The translations under genes were made by a program, and so were the position numbers. From positions 16,926,001 to 16,990,000 of the forward strand of contig JBHGNT010000013.1 of the NCBI GenBank assembly GCA_043228905.1: a stretch of 64,000 nucleotides of DNA, written 5' to 3'. Below the pieces are notes generated by a model. It did no database searches and was not told where the DNA came from. It saw only the letters and a program-made list of their open reading frames with translations. This document shows, one piece after another, positions 46,094 through 59,376 of the stretch (its first letter is position 1; the number at the start of each line of letters is the position of its first letter). Source of the stretch: Azolla caroliniana (Eukaryota; Polypodiophyta).

Positions 46094-48622
46094 AGATGTT
46101 GATGGTTTTAAGCATTCCCGATGTAACCCTATCCTGTCATACAAACTACTGGCATTGTCCAGAATAATGCATTCTTTGTACGTTGTAAAAGTACACATGT
46201 CATGGTTTTTTAAGTTTCTTTCTGCTTGGTAACAGGTTCACATGAAAAAAATACATGAAAAAAATATTTGATGAAAGTACAATGTTTCCTGCTCTTTGTG
46301 TATTTCCGACTTCATATGAATAAAAATAACATGTTTCGTGCTTTAACTACATGCATAAATATGTGTTGGTATCACATGTATATCTATATAATAATCTCTC
46401 TAATGTTTTTTTAGCTTGAAGTTTAGATGTAGATGAGTTTTTACCCGAAAATTGGTATGCACATGTCATAATCTTTATGGTTTTTTTTTGTTCGTCGAGG
46501 ATAAATCATACATTTATAACATATCTAGAATGATACTTTGGCTGGGTGGGTTAATCAGGCTGATTCAAAATCATTGCCCTAACGAAATGTGGCTTCTTGT
46601 TGTCTAGCTATTCGTGTTAATGAAAACCTTTGGAAGCAGATACTATGTGATCAGTTGAATTAGTTTTTCTTCTGCTTTTTTGGAACTGAAAAGCTCTCTA
46701 ACAAATTGTATGTGTGGTGTACCTGTTTAAAATGTTTAGATGCATGGTTTTTTTGAGGCACCATTATGTCTAAAGATTCAAGGCATCGTTTATGTCTAAA
46801 GATTCAAGGTAAGTAGTGCATTTTTCTGATCTGAAGGTTTTTGGAAGGTTTATGCATCAAATATTTCTTGATCTCAAGTGGATTGTTGTGTTGGAGCATG
46901 TTCTATGGCTCGTATTGTAAGTATGAACTTGCGTAGATTTGGTGATATGTAAGGAGTTCAGAGAGAGAATTGATGATTGCACTTAACAAATGGTAATATG
47001 GCGGTGTGCGATGATAGTGCTATATAGAAAGTTCAGACAAAAGCTAATTGCTTTGATATTTAATATGGCTAAGCTTATGACGGTGGTATACATCATGTAT
47101 CATGTGGTTCTTCGGATTTGACACTTATAATGTGAAATGATTGCACAGTACATTCAGGCATGGTATATGTTCTTGATGTTGGAGTATCATGTTTGTGGAA
47201 TATGTATTCATGCTATGCACTCGTGTTTCTAATGATCCTTATTAAAGCCCCAATACATAAGTATATATGCAAATACAATAATTTATTCTTGTGGCCATGG
47301 AAATAGAAATTTATTACCCTCGTATGTAATAGTCGAGAATCTATTGTATTGAAAAAAGTATGCTTTCCTTTCCTCTTAACTAAATGATTGATCAAAAAGC
47401 GCATTCCTAACATCATGAAAAAGTGGAAGACAATTGCGCTCATGCATTGTTAGTGTGATTAGTATTTTTATATATCTCATGCACTTTTTATTGGTTAGCC
47501 ACTTGATGGTGTGTTGATTGATGTTATCTCCTCAAAGCTATTGATAGTGAGCAGTAAGGGTATGATGTATCCGCACTTAGGCTTAGAGCTCATCACTTTG
47601 GCATTCATTATTTGTCTTGAATAAATGGCGTGACTATTTCAAAACAAATAATGTGGCATTATCTCGTAGAGAGTTTACGATAATACTAAAATCTGCCTAA
47701 AATGGGGAAAAAGAGTAATATTAAACTAGAACTAGTAGTATATATGAAAAATTGACCAAGAGCAGTATGTCTAACTAGCTTCCCTTACGAAATAACACAA
47801 GAAATAAATTGAATCGAATATGTAACTAATGCAAGGAGGTTTTTGTTTTGGAAAAAAAAATTAAAAAAATCTTGCCATTGCACAACTTGCATATGCTTGC
47901 TTAGTTATCTTATCCCTACCCTACACTTCTTAACTTTCTTAAGGGAAAAGCAAACAAATCCCAACATGTGCACTCCACACAAAGAGTGTGCCCCCCTCCC
48001 CCAACACACACAATCTCTATGTTCTGACAAAATATTTCAATTTGACTTGCGACAACCTACAAAAACCAAATAACCTCCTTCCCTCTTTATATACTTGAAA
48101 CACATAACAATTTTGCATCATGATAATAAGGCATAACAATTTTGCGTCATGTTTTTTCTTGCTTTTAGATTCACATGGTTAAAGGCTATATATATGCCAT
48201 ATACCACATGGTCTTCTCCATATACCATATGTTTTGAAGATTTACTATGAGTGGCAAGAGAAGGGAAGGAATTCCCACGTGACCAAGAAATAGAGGAGTT
48301 GGTAAAATAATGTCAAGATGCCCATGTTTCTCACAACTCTTGACGTCAATGATGTTCCTTACCTTTATAAAAGGTTCTAACGAATGATAACGTTGATATT
48401 TCAATAAACATATTAATCACAAAGAGACATTTTCCTTTGACAAATATTTACTTTTTAAGTATCAATGGTACATTTCATTTCCCATGCCATTCCAATGACG
48501 TTGACAATGGCATTAGTACCAAAATGACAAGTCGAGAGCAAGGAAAAAGGGGCAGGACGAGATAAAAAGGAAGAGACAAAGACCCTTGTTGTCACTACTA
48601 TAAAAGGTTATATACAAGCCAC
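46094..48622. other. 3' side of ATX1-like gene and intergenic
   Basis: 3' untranslated region with an AATAAT-type signal near 46162, then AT-rich DNA with no gene recognised. Confidence 0.45.
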
Positions 48623-48796
48623 TTTGATGGGTTTCTTCACTTCTCCATTGAGCTTGAGTCATAACCCCCCTCTCTCTCTTTGTGAAAACACACAATCATA
48701 TTAATAAGTGTGAGTGAAAAACATTACAATGGTCCCATCAAAGGAGCTTGGGTGCTCCTTTGATGGGTTTCTTGACTTCTCCATTGAGCTTGAGTC

Positions 48797-48858
<62 letters not shown>

Positions 48859-49130
48859 TGAAAACACACAATCATATTAATAAGTGCGAGTGAAAAGCAC
48901 TACAATGGTTCCACAACTAAGTGGTGTCACCGTTGCATGGTACGGACATGCTAAACAACTGATAGGCAATATGAAGAACACTCCACTAAGTAAAGAATTT
49001 TGACTTGCACCAATAAACAAAATTGCAACATCAATCCTCCAACTTTCGTTGATATGCTCTCTCTCTCTCTCTCTCTCATGGAAACACATAATATTATATT
49101 TATAGAATGTATGTGAAAAGCACTACAATG
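48623..49130. repeat. Degenerate tandem duplication with (CT)n and a 14-bp-stem hairpin
   Basis: Units starting TTTGATGGGTTTCTT at 48623 and 48759 (136-bp period), each with a CT run and the phrase TTTGTGAAAACACACAATC; a third, diverged partial unit spans about 49051-49130. Between units one and two, CCCATCAAAGGAGC (48734-48747) pairs perfectly with GCTCCTTTGATGGG (48754-48767) across a 6-nt loop. Confidence 0.85.
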
Positions 49131-50213
49131 GTACCAAGTGGCAAGAATGATTAATGTCACCACTACTTGGGTAGTGGGACATGTTGAAACGCTAACATGC
49201 AAGAAGAACACTCCACATAGGAAAGAATTTTGAATTGCTCCAATAAGCAAAAGTGCTACATCAATACTCCCTTCAACTTTTGTAGATATGTCCTAATTCT
49301 AAGCGCAACATTCAAAGGTATGAGTTGTGTTGGCCCCTTTGAGAAAACTCGATCTAGGAACGAACACAACTTATACCTTGGCGTGTTCCATTTCGAAGGA
49401 TTGCTACCGAGTCTTCACAATCACATTCCTCACAATGAGCTAACTAAGGGATTGGGGGATGCCACTCCCCAATGGCAAAGATTAAGTTAAACTAGAATTA
49501 ACACATCAAAAGCAAGTTTTAACCCGTTGGTATTTGAGTCCTGAACAATGGGTTTTTTATAAGTATGTTCAAAATGGTTCAAATGATGACATGGAGATAT
49601 TGTTCCAATTTTTACGTTATTGGGGATTACAACACAATTGGAATATGGGTAATGCTTTCATGTTTGATAATAAACATGGGGTGAAAGCTTATATGAAGAA
49701 GTTGAAAGGTATTCTTATGTGGAATTTCTAGATGTTAGAGCATGTGGGGATCATCTCCTCAAATGCATATGCAGGTTTTCTAATGGCATACAAGACGTCC
49801 CTCTACCTACATAGGATAGGTAGGTAGAAGAGACTAAGAAGTGTTGTAATTGTGGATTTTACATACAATTAATATAATTGTGTGCTTTTACCAAAAAGAA
49901 AAGAAAAAGTAGGAATATAAAAAGATACAGATGTAGGAATTGCGGTTAGAGATTCAGAGGGATATCCTTGAGTTTTTGCTTAGATGGACCAATGAGACGA
50001 CTTCATTGCATCTTGTTTTCAATTCTTGATTCGCTAATCCAAGGTTGTTCAAGATTTTGGCACTGCATCCACCTTGATCCAAAATTCCTCTCAACAAGGA
50101 GTTCTCCTCTCCCTTTTATAGGTAGAGGAGAATTAAGATAACTAAGATAAGACTTTTTGTTATCCTTTTTATACTATCATGACTATCTTTTCATACTGCC
50201 TTGTCCTTCAATA

Positions 50214-50215
<2 letters not shown>
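49131..50215. other. Intergenic, nothing firmly recognised
   Basis: A 65-codon frame at 49534-49731 has protein-like wording but no motif I can name; it may be transposon debris. Confidence 0.35.

Positions 50216-50288
<73 letters not shown>
50216..50288. repeat. (TC)n(TA)n compound microsatellite
   Basis: About 18 TC units pass directly into about 18 TA units. Confidence 0.95.
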
Positions 50289-50289
<1 letters not shown>

Positions 50290-50329
50290 CTTGTTTCCTC
50301 AAGTGCAAATGCTTTTGGTGATTTTCCTT

Positions 50330-51010
50330 ATCATTGACTACATCTAAACACATAAGGCACTTCCAAGCTTCATGACATTCCTTATCAAACCATTGTTTCT
50401 TTCAACGACTTTTCTGGATGCCTTAGCAAGCTATGTGCTTTACTAAACAATACTTGTTTGTGCTAGAAAAATGACTTTCTTGAAAGCTTCCCATTTGCAT
50501 TCAAGTGGTGCATCATCCTTATCTCTGTCCTTTGTAACACATCCTTAAATATCTTGGAATATATGAGTGCTAGTTTAAAATTTATGCTCAAATATGGTTG
50601 TTTGAACTTTGATATACTCAATGACCTTCTTCTACTTAAACCTTTTCATAAATTTGAGGTTAATAAATAAAGTCCTATAATCGGCTCCCAAAATTATCGG
50701 AAAAAAAAATCTATAAAAGAGCGACTACACATTTGTATATGTTGTTGTATCCTTGAGATATGTGGCATGAAAGATTATTGTGTATCACATGTAAACTTCT
50801 TGTATGAGCATTCATGTCACCAAAGACAATAACTTACCCCTTTGCTTTAAAATAAGTAATATCATAATCTAGATTGACAAAGGTTGATCTCCATCCAAAT
50901 AAGCATAAAAGCTAGAATCTTGATGAGGAATGTTGCATCCATCTACACAAGTGAGTACGTCATTTGGTGGTTTTCTATTTTAAACATAGGTAGTATTTAT
51001 GTTCGTCATT
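50330..51010 (-). mobile_element. RTE-type LINE fragment (endonuclease to linker)
   Basis: Minus-strand translation, with shifts, reads FYAYLDGDQPL, VTDMNAHT-like, then INLKFMKRFK, KWEAFKKVIFLA and a tail resembling the stretch before RT in plant RTE LINEs. Heavily mutated. Confidence 0.5.
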
Positions 51011-53602
51011 GTTTATCATCAACACATATTTTTCCAATTCCCTTTTAATCAAACATGAAGCGTGTAAATACAGCGAGAATATTCTCGGCTCCGTTACATG
51101 GAGTGATCAAGGGACCAAAGAAAGAAGAATAGGTAGATAGGAGTACATGTTGAGAAGAAAAAATCACGAATAGAGCTTCAAGGGGGAAATCCTTGAGTTT
51201 CGATGCAACATCTCAATGAACGACAACCATGTGGCATTTTGTTATTGTTGATTTTGCATGCTCTCTTGATTCGCAATCCCTGAGCTTTGAGCTTTCTTTG
51301 GATTCCGACAATGGTCCAACCCAAACAATAAGCTCTCTTCATCCTTTAATAGTATTCGAGAGAATCTCTCGTAGTGGATGCTTTTTTAGTTTAGCATGCA
51401 CCACACTCTTTTTTCCCACGCACGCTCTACTTTTTCTCTAACACATGAAGTTAGAGAAAACCTAATCATAATGTCCACCATACTAATAATTTGTTCACTT
51501 AATCTACCAAGGTTCAAGTGGGATTTGAATTAACCTCCCACTCATTGCACATGCTCTTACCAATTGATCCAAACCTTTTTTTATATTACTATTTAGGACT
51601 AGTTAGAGACCTTCCTTGGTTGTTTTTTCCGGAAGGTCTCTCAGTCTAACTAAACTTCATGTTCCTCAAAGGGTTCTTTGAGCTCTTCAAAGGCACACCC
51701 TAACTTTATCATTCAAATTTTTTGGTATTCCTAGTTTAACTTATTTCCTCCTATGTGCACCCCACATCACGACATCGTTAAAAAAGGATAAAAAGGAAGA
51801 GAGAAGGAGACACACAATACAATATTTCTATTAAGAAATAGCAATCAGCTTTTGAAGTTACAAACATTAGTCTTGTTATAGGTTTATGAGGTATAGTCAT
51901 CCAAATCATGATGGCATGGAAAAATTAGAACAACTCTTCACTATAAAGTCGTAAAGCCTAACCATAGATTCCCGAGACTTAATTATGTGACAAAGCAATC
52001 TTAGTTACATATGTCCAAATTCATTAGGTAGCCCAATTTGAGCATAATGAAGATGCAGTTGAAGCTCTAATTGGAGATTAGGAAGTTCCTAAGCCCAATT
52101 GTGCATTAAGGTTAACAAAATCATGCTAGAAAATAGTTGAAGGAATAAGGAGGATGTTCACCAAAGTAAAGTAATGGATTTGATAGGAAACATGTTGAAA
52201 TATAGTCCAATATTGAAGGATAATGAGTTGCCAATATAAAATAGAGTAACATCCATATGTTGAAACCAATTAGCACCTAGAACCTTTGATTGTTGCTTGT
52301 ATGAAGGATAATCCAATACAAGGTCAAGACATGTGTGATGGAGGTGATACTTTGTCACAAAATCAAACAAGAAAGAGCCTATGTATGGCATAGAGATTGC
52401 CAATGATGGAGAGTTTTGGTACACCTAAATTATTTCAATCCTTTACATTGAAGAAATAAACAAAACTTCATTTCAAAACAAGTCAAACCCAAGTATGAAG
52501 ACTTTGATTCAATAGTAATGAACTTAGGAATAGAATACCAAAAGAGTACAAACAAGATAGCAAGAATTCTTGAGAAAGAATTAACAAACTGTATTAAAGA
52601 TGTCATATGTATAATAACACAAAGAGCACAAACAAAACAAGGGAAACTTAGGAACACATTCATAACTTGCATTGAGGGGGAAGGTTGAACAAACAATAGA
52701 AGAGACCACCTTTTTCTTGCTTAATGCACGTGGAACAATTAGTCTAGTGCATCTTTCCTATCTAATCCAGGTGGAATAATCAATCAAAGGATTTTATTTG
52801 ACCATACGTATGATACCCACATGGTCATTACATTTAACCAATTTACTTTTATTGTAGCTATCAATGGACATATCATCCACAACCAATATGAGGATGACTA
52901 AACTTCCAACTTTTTTGCCTTCTCAATGTAGAGAGTTTGCTAACATTTCAAAGTGGCAAGATTGAAAATGAAAGTGAAAGGTGAGAACAATTTCCAACTA
53001 TGGACATGTTAGCCATTACTTGAACACCTACAATATCAACTCATATCATTGACCGAAAGCAATAAGCATTAAAGTGAAGCGGCTCATGTAGGCAATTGTA
53101 ACAACATACACATGGTACACAATCAACATAATCAAACAATAAAAGTTTATATGATATCCTTTATTAAAGCAATCTAAAGTATATCATAAAACTAACATGT
53201 AGTATAACTGAAGTAGATGGTTCGATATTATGACATTCTACACAGGGACATAATGCATGTTTGGAATGTTGATTGGCCATTAATGACACAAATTTTTCTT
53301 TATTGATTGTACTTGCATGTTTGGAATGTTGGTTGGCCATTAATGACACAAAACTTTCTTTATTGATTGTCGGTACACGATTGGGAGGTCTTCATCATGA
53401 AGAGGTGGGCGGGTTAGGCTGTTAGTTGTAGGATTACTGGAAGACTAGAGAAGGTGGTAACCCAACTGATACATGGGGTTGTTGCTGGATTAGGTAAGTT
53501 GATTGTGGAAGAGATAGTTTGTTCAGGCTGGTTTGTAGGTGAGGGTGATGCACAACTTATCCGTGGTAGGTGCTCCACTAGCGAGGATCGTTTGTGGGGT
53601 AA
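51011..53602. other. Intergenic, nothing firmly recognised
   Basis: AT-rich. Contains a 60-bp tandem duplication at about 53255-53374 (units starting GCATGTTTGGAATGTTG at 53255 and 53315). Confidence 0.4.
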
Positions 53603-54906
53603 TTGACAGATGATGGTAGGTGGTTGGCAGTGCGGGTGGCAGTGTTGGAGGGTAAGTGTTGGCAATTGAACCTAGACCCTAAGACACTGAATCATGATCG
53701 TAGAATATGGCTTTTCGATAACAAGCCCTTATATGAGTTGGAGTGGGATCCATTGGAGGTATGGTGGCAAGCACCAGGAACAAATATCTTGAAAAAGTTT
53801 TTTGAGTACAATACCAAGCTAGGAAGACGAATCATTGGCTCCAAAACCGTGGGTGTTGTAATGATTCGCAATAGTTGGAAGGATAAAGGCATTTCAGACA
53901 ATGATTTGAAGTCGTTTTGGAGGAAACTATGGGCATTGGATATGCCAGAAAAAATTAAGGCTTGGTTGTGGCTTCTTAGCCACAAGGCGGTACCTGTATG
54001 CGAGTGGTTGAGCTCCCGTGGTGGTGAGGCTGGTTGTAAGTTATGTGGACATGCTTTGGAATCAATCTCTCACTATTTCTGGAATTGTATAGAGGCGATT
54101 ACCATTTGGAGTAGAAGCCTTCGAATCGTGGCAGCCTATGGTGTGAAAGGGAACGTTGTGTGGGGCGCAATACAAGGGTTGTCCCTAAAAGGGGACAACT
54201 GAGGTGAACGGTTAAACCCACAAGGACATGGATTTATAGTGCAAGGTGGTAGTGTGTTCCAATGTGATGGGGTGAGACCACGTACAAATTCTAAAATTTT
54301 CGAGGAGATTTGGCTTATGGTGGCATGTTTAATGGCCTGGCACATCTGGATCAGGCGTTGTAAGTTTGTTTTTCAATAGCAAAAGCTCTCATGTGGGGAG
54401 ATGATGTTAAATATATGGTTTGATCTTGTGGCTTGGTTGCGCGGTCGGTATGATTCGATTCAAGGGGAATCGGAAGAAGCAGAAAGGGCAAGGTCAAAGT
54501 TCTTGCTGAAATGGAGCAGCTCTCCCATGCTAGTCAAATCTTCATCGAGGCCTAAGTGGAATTACCAGGCACCTAGGTGGTTGTTTCCACCAATGGCTCC
54601 CAATATTGTACATGGGTTGTAATTATGTATGTATAGCTGACACAAGCGTGCGTCAGTATAGTCATGTTACCTAGATAATGTTGTTAGAAAAGAGTTAATT
54701 GAGAGTTGTGGAGTCGGGGTAAATTAGGGTTTATTTCAGTTTTGTTTGAGTTAAGGATCGGTTGAGTTTTTTGTTGTTTTTGTTTGATAGTTTTGGAGTT
54801 GTTCCTCCAAGTTGTATATGTTGACCCCATTGTGGATTTGGGTAAACTCTATTGTATTCTATTTGCTAACTAATGCGAAGTAGTGTTTTTTTTGGGAAAA
54901 AAAAAA
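53603..54906 (+). mobile_element. 5'-truncated L1-type LINE, ORF2 C-terminus and 3' end
   Basis: One frame with two stops (TGA 54200-54202 and TAG near 54377) runs to 54622. It contains the reverse-transcriptase zinc-binding domain: FWRKLWALDMPEKIKAWLWLLSHKAVP followed by CKLCGHALESISHYFWNC. The tail includes WLMVACLMAWHIWIRRCKFVF and WNYQAPRW. A 3' untranslated region ends in an A run at 54897-54906. The 5' limit is not sharp. Confidence 0.85.
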
Positions 54907-56898
54907 TACAACAAATTATCTCATAAAATCTCAAAAACAACGCCATTGGTTTGCCATTACTGCCCTTCCATTTAAAATGGAGGCATGGTGTTGTTACAAC
55001 CATTCAAATGCAACATATCTAATAGCTAGTGTCACTAAACTTATGCTCAATGCACATAAAGAACACAATGACCTTTGGAAATGATCATCTCTCTCCTATT
55101 TATCTTGGTTATTATTACACACATTTCTTTTATTATTCTCAACTGCATGAAATCGTGATTAGCATGATGAACAAAATACAAAATTCTAGGCATTTTACCT
55201 TGTTTGGCATGGTCATTGTTGCAATGATATAACGACTAATGTTTCATTATTTGTGTGTTCTCAAAGGAAATGTTGTATTTCATTCTAAAAGACATCATGC
55301 TAAATCTCCATGATCTAAAATCTAATCTTACTAAATCAAGGGTCCATGCCCTCAAAGAACATACAAATAACATATTATGGTTCTCTCATTGAGTTGTAAA
55401 AATAAGCGCCTCTTGTACTTTCTTTAGTCATTGTCACTTAGTCGTAACAAGAAGTGCGCATATCCACCTCCATCCCCCCCCTGTGCAACAAGGATTCATA
55501 AAATATAAACTTCAACTCTCTCAATATCAAGCATAAAAAATAACAAGAGTACATATTTTACTAAACGTTCATATTAAAAAAGAGCACATCTCATTTCCAT
55601 GCTTTGGAATATTGGTGATGGAGATTTGAGAAGGTACTGATAGATGTAAAATAAAAGAAAAACTTGTGGAAAATGGGTTGAGATATTTTTTAATGAAAGT
55701 CACAAACACAATCCACCATCACAATTCCTATGAAGGATAGCATATAAGATGATAAACACTTTACAAAAGTGAGGAGAATGCATAAAAATATGAATTAGTC
55801 TTTTAGCATATTAGAAATCTTGCAAAACAAAAATGTAATAAGTCATGTTCTAGAATATGTGTCAATAACAAATTAATAACTATACAATATTTTGTAAGGA
55901 TGCAATGCAACAATGCACAAATGAATGCCAATGCAATTGTGCGTGTTTTCAACTATTTGATTGTATATACTTTTAGAGTTCTTTTCACTCAATTTCGCAA
56001 TCGAATGAGTTACAATGAAAAGGATTTGGTTAGCAATTAGCTCGCAAGTTGGTTAATTTGCTCAATGCAATCAAGATATGTTGTCTCCAATTATCAAAAC
56101 TAAAAGTAAGCCAGAGTAGTTGGTTCATAAATACATGGTACCAAACCTACTAAACATTTCAATAAGTCTTTCACCCTAGTATCCGAGTCTAACATATGAT
56201 TTGCACATCACTATTGTTATGAGCCTTCACTATGCTTTCCTCTTGCTTCACCCTACTTAGGCATCATTCGCCATCTTTTGAATCCCATCAAATACATTCC
56301 CTATTAAACCATTCGTAGATTCATGGTTGGTTGATGGTGCAATCAGCAAGGGTTATCCAACATATGAGGTTACTTTCGCCTTAATCTTGTATATATGCTA
56401 GACTTTGGTTTGTATTTCAAAATGACTCATATGTAAAGCCTAGAGCACCAACATTCTGAGCATGAAAGTGCATGTGGCTCTCCTATCAACACTCACTTTG
56501 TACCTCTACAACCTTGATGACATCATGGATCAAGAGCTATAAATATTCTTATTGTATGAAATCCCTTCTTCGTGAATGACAAATTTATTTATAGAACTCA
56601 TGAAATTGAATCATTTTCTAAACTACAAACATTGCCGTTCTATTTAAAGTTTGAGACCTTTTGTTAAACAAAGGTTTTAACATCATTTGCATGAATAAGG
56701 CTTGGCAATGTCTATGTTGGTTAGTGTAAACTACAATCTAATACTTATTTTCTCTACTATGGCCTATATTGGTCTCACATTGTGCTTAACAAAATACTAT
56801 GAAGACAAAATTCAACCAATGTGTAGCCTTGTGGGTCAATGATGAAACGCGTCCAACGTGATATCTAGGCCATGCATTCCACTAGCTTAATCATAGGG
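54907..56898. other. Intergenic, nothing recognised
   Basis: AT-rich DNA without recognisable genes. Possibly includes older transposon debris. Confidence 0.4.
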
Positions 56899-57225
56899 TA
56901 TCATGAAGACATACACTTTGGCTTACAAGAATTCAAACCCACAACTTCTTGGTTTATGTGTTAACCTTTAACCATTATAATAACATATATGATGTATAAT
57001 CATCAAGATATTTAGAGTATTCTAGAACATTATAGAGTATTTATTCTGGAACATTCTAGATTATTCCATGATTATCATAAATATCTTAAATATTCTAGAA
57101 TACTCCTTAAGAACTTATCAATAGGTGACTATTCATTCATCACAAGTAATTCGGTTCAACACCAATCTTCACCCCTTAGTCTACTCTTTGTAACCGTTGT
57201 TCTCTTATAATATAAACTCCTTCTA

Positions 57226-57256
<31 letters not shown>

Positions 57257-57275
57257 CTGCTCTCAAGTCATGACA
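56899..57275 (+). repeat. Diverged solo LTR related to the Tf1/sushi-like family
   Basis: Collinear with the LTRs at 438 and 35832: ATCATGAAGACA start, ATTCAAACCCACAAC, two CTGGAACATTCTAGA-type blocks, GGTTCAACACCAATCTTC, a CT tract, and the end TCATGACA at 57275. Imperfect flanking pair TAGGG (56894-56898) and TGGGG (57276-57280). The left arm of the start-site palindrome and the TAGTACT motifs are absent. Confidence 0.65.
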
Positions 57276-59376
57276 TGGGGAGCCCATTGGTTACTTAGGT
57301 TGCATTGTTGGTATAGATTTACCATCTAAAGTGATGATATCACCATTGCATGTTATCAATAAAGTGTAAGCTATTATATTGGGAATCTCGGCACCTCTCC
57401 TTTGCAGGCCAAGTTGTGATTGCAAATTCAGTCTTGCTAGCCTCCGATGTGGTTTATCACATCCGTCTAGGTCGGCAATAATGAAAGTTCAAAGTCTCAT
57501 GCGTAACTTCCACTGGGGTGGAAAGAATGGGCCTCACGCAGTGGCCAAGGTGGCATGGAATGTCTTGATTATGCCTAAAAGCCAAGGAGTTATGGCTTTA
57601 ATAGATCCCTTGATGCAATCTCGAGATCTCTAACAAAGTTTGTAGGCAGAGGACTGTTGTCAAGAATAGAGGCCTAGAAGGGTATGCTGCTTAATCAACT
57701 AATGCAATTATCTTCCAAGACGGGAGGAAACTGGTTGCCATCTTTGAAATGGATGTTCTTGATAGATGTACAAACACCGAGACAAAATCTGTCATTAAAT
57801 AGATTTCTCCTAGGAATCGTCAGAGCATAGGATGTAATCAAAATTTTCTTACACAAACAGATGCCTGACACACAGGATGGCTGGATGAATCAACCTCTTC
57901 AAGCTATTCTCTCATCCAGGATTTTGTTGGAAAAGTATTGGGCCTTAGGACTCGTCTTGCTTGAGGAAAACTTGATAATGGGCTAACAACATCAGTGACA
58001 TCTTGGATTCATTTTCAACAAATGTCAAAAGCAGATAATCTTGAGTAGTTACGCTCGATACATGGTGTGAAGACAATAACAATGGATATTCCAGCAGCTT
58101 TCTCGCAACCTTAGGGCAATTTCAGCCAATGTAGGAGCATATTTGGTTTGGTTGCCTTACGAATGCTATGATGTTTTTTGTTAAAGGAATTTCTGCAAAT
58201 GAACGTATTTTTTATTTTCATATTAAACAGGATAATAAATTCTAGCCTAATATACCCTTGGGCAATTCACTACAAAACTTACTTGTTGTTCCAATTAGGG
58301 TGATGGCTAAATCCGGTAAGAAATGGCTACACTACATCCACAACCATCAATAGCTTATTTGTGGGATATGCTTTGGTTATATGCATGGCAGCCAGTTGGT
58401 AGGCTTATGTGGGACCTAAGGGATGGTTCTAGACCAATCCCATGATGGATCTATTGCAGAAAGTTCCATTCTTTCAGTACACTGTGAAATTTGGCAAAAC
58501 CTTACTCATGTCTAAGAATACTCTAATTCCTTCAGTGAGAAGCACTGGCATAACTGGGGTGTTTAAAGTATGATGCATTTGAAGGCTTATTGGAAATGGA
58601 TTTGGTCTTTTAGGGAACCAACCAAATATATTCTCTTCAAATGACTTTTACTACATGCATAACACTACCAGTAGGTCAGTCACCGAAAGGAGATGTGACA
58701 ACCATTCTTAGACAATGTTGTTATTGTTGTGACATGCAAGAAACTACCAAGCATGCTCTCTGGTCCTGTTCACTAGCTCATCAAGTATAGAATAACGTTC
58801 CTTCTTTATTCCCAACGACTAATGCAGGTTGCCTCTTCTCCTTGGGATCAACAATATGGGGGGTTCTCCATTCCAGTCTAGAGTCACTTGTTGTATGAGG
58901 CAAATGATGTTCCAGAGGCTATGATAGTCATCAAGAGGCACCTAATTTATGTCTCCCTCTTTCAGCAACCTCGCAAGCAAGTGCATGCAACCCATGTATG
59001 GAAAACAATGTCAACAATTACATTATAGATCTTATGGAAGTATCGTTGTAAAAGATGATATTGTTCCATAACTCCTCTTCTCTTAGATATATTGCCCAAC
59101 CTATGGGAGAGCTTGTTGGCGGTAGTGTGCAGGCAATATGACACTATGCATGGTTCTTTGGAGGTTCTTAAGAAAAGGAAAAAATTACTTCAGTTATGGA
59201 GGAAGTTGCCTCTATTCACAGTCTCCCCTCAAGGACCAATCTGGAATTACCATTTCCCCCGGTCCTTGCTCTGACCATCTCCTTTGTACATAACACTTTC
59301 TAACTATACATTTTGTAGCCTTCCGACGTTCTTTTAATACTAATGAAGAAAATCTTTTGAGAAAAAAAAAAAAAAA
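57276..59376 (+). mobile_element. L1-type LINE fragment, RT C-terminus to poly(A)
   Basis: Broken frames read YLGCI, LSFAGQVVIANSVLL, VQSLMRNFHWGGKNG and AWNVLIMPKSQGVMAL (57330-57620): the end of the RT region. A zinc-binding remnant, CCYCCDMQETTKHALWSC, lies near 58715-58775. The tail phrase WNYHFPRS (about 59241-59265) parallels WNYQAPRW of the LINE at 53603, so both belong to related families. It ends in about 15 A (59362-59376). Confidence 0.8.
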
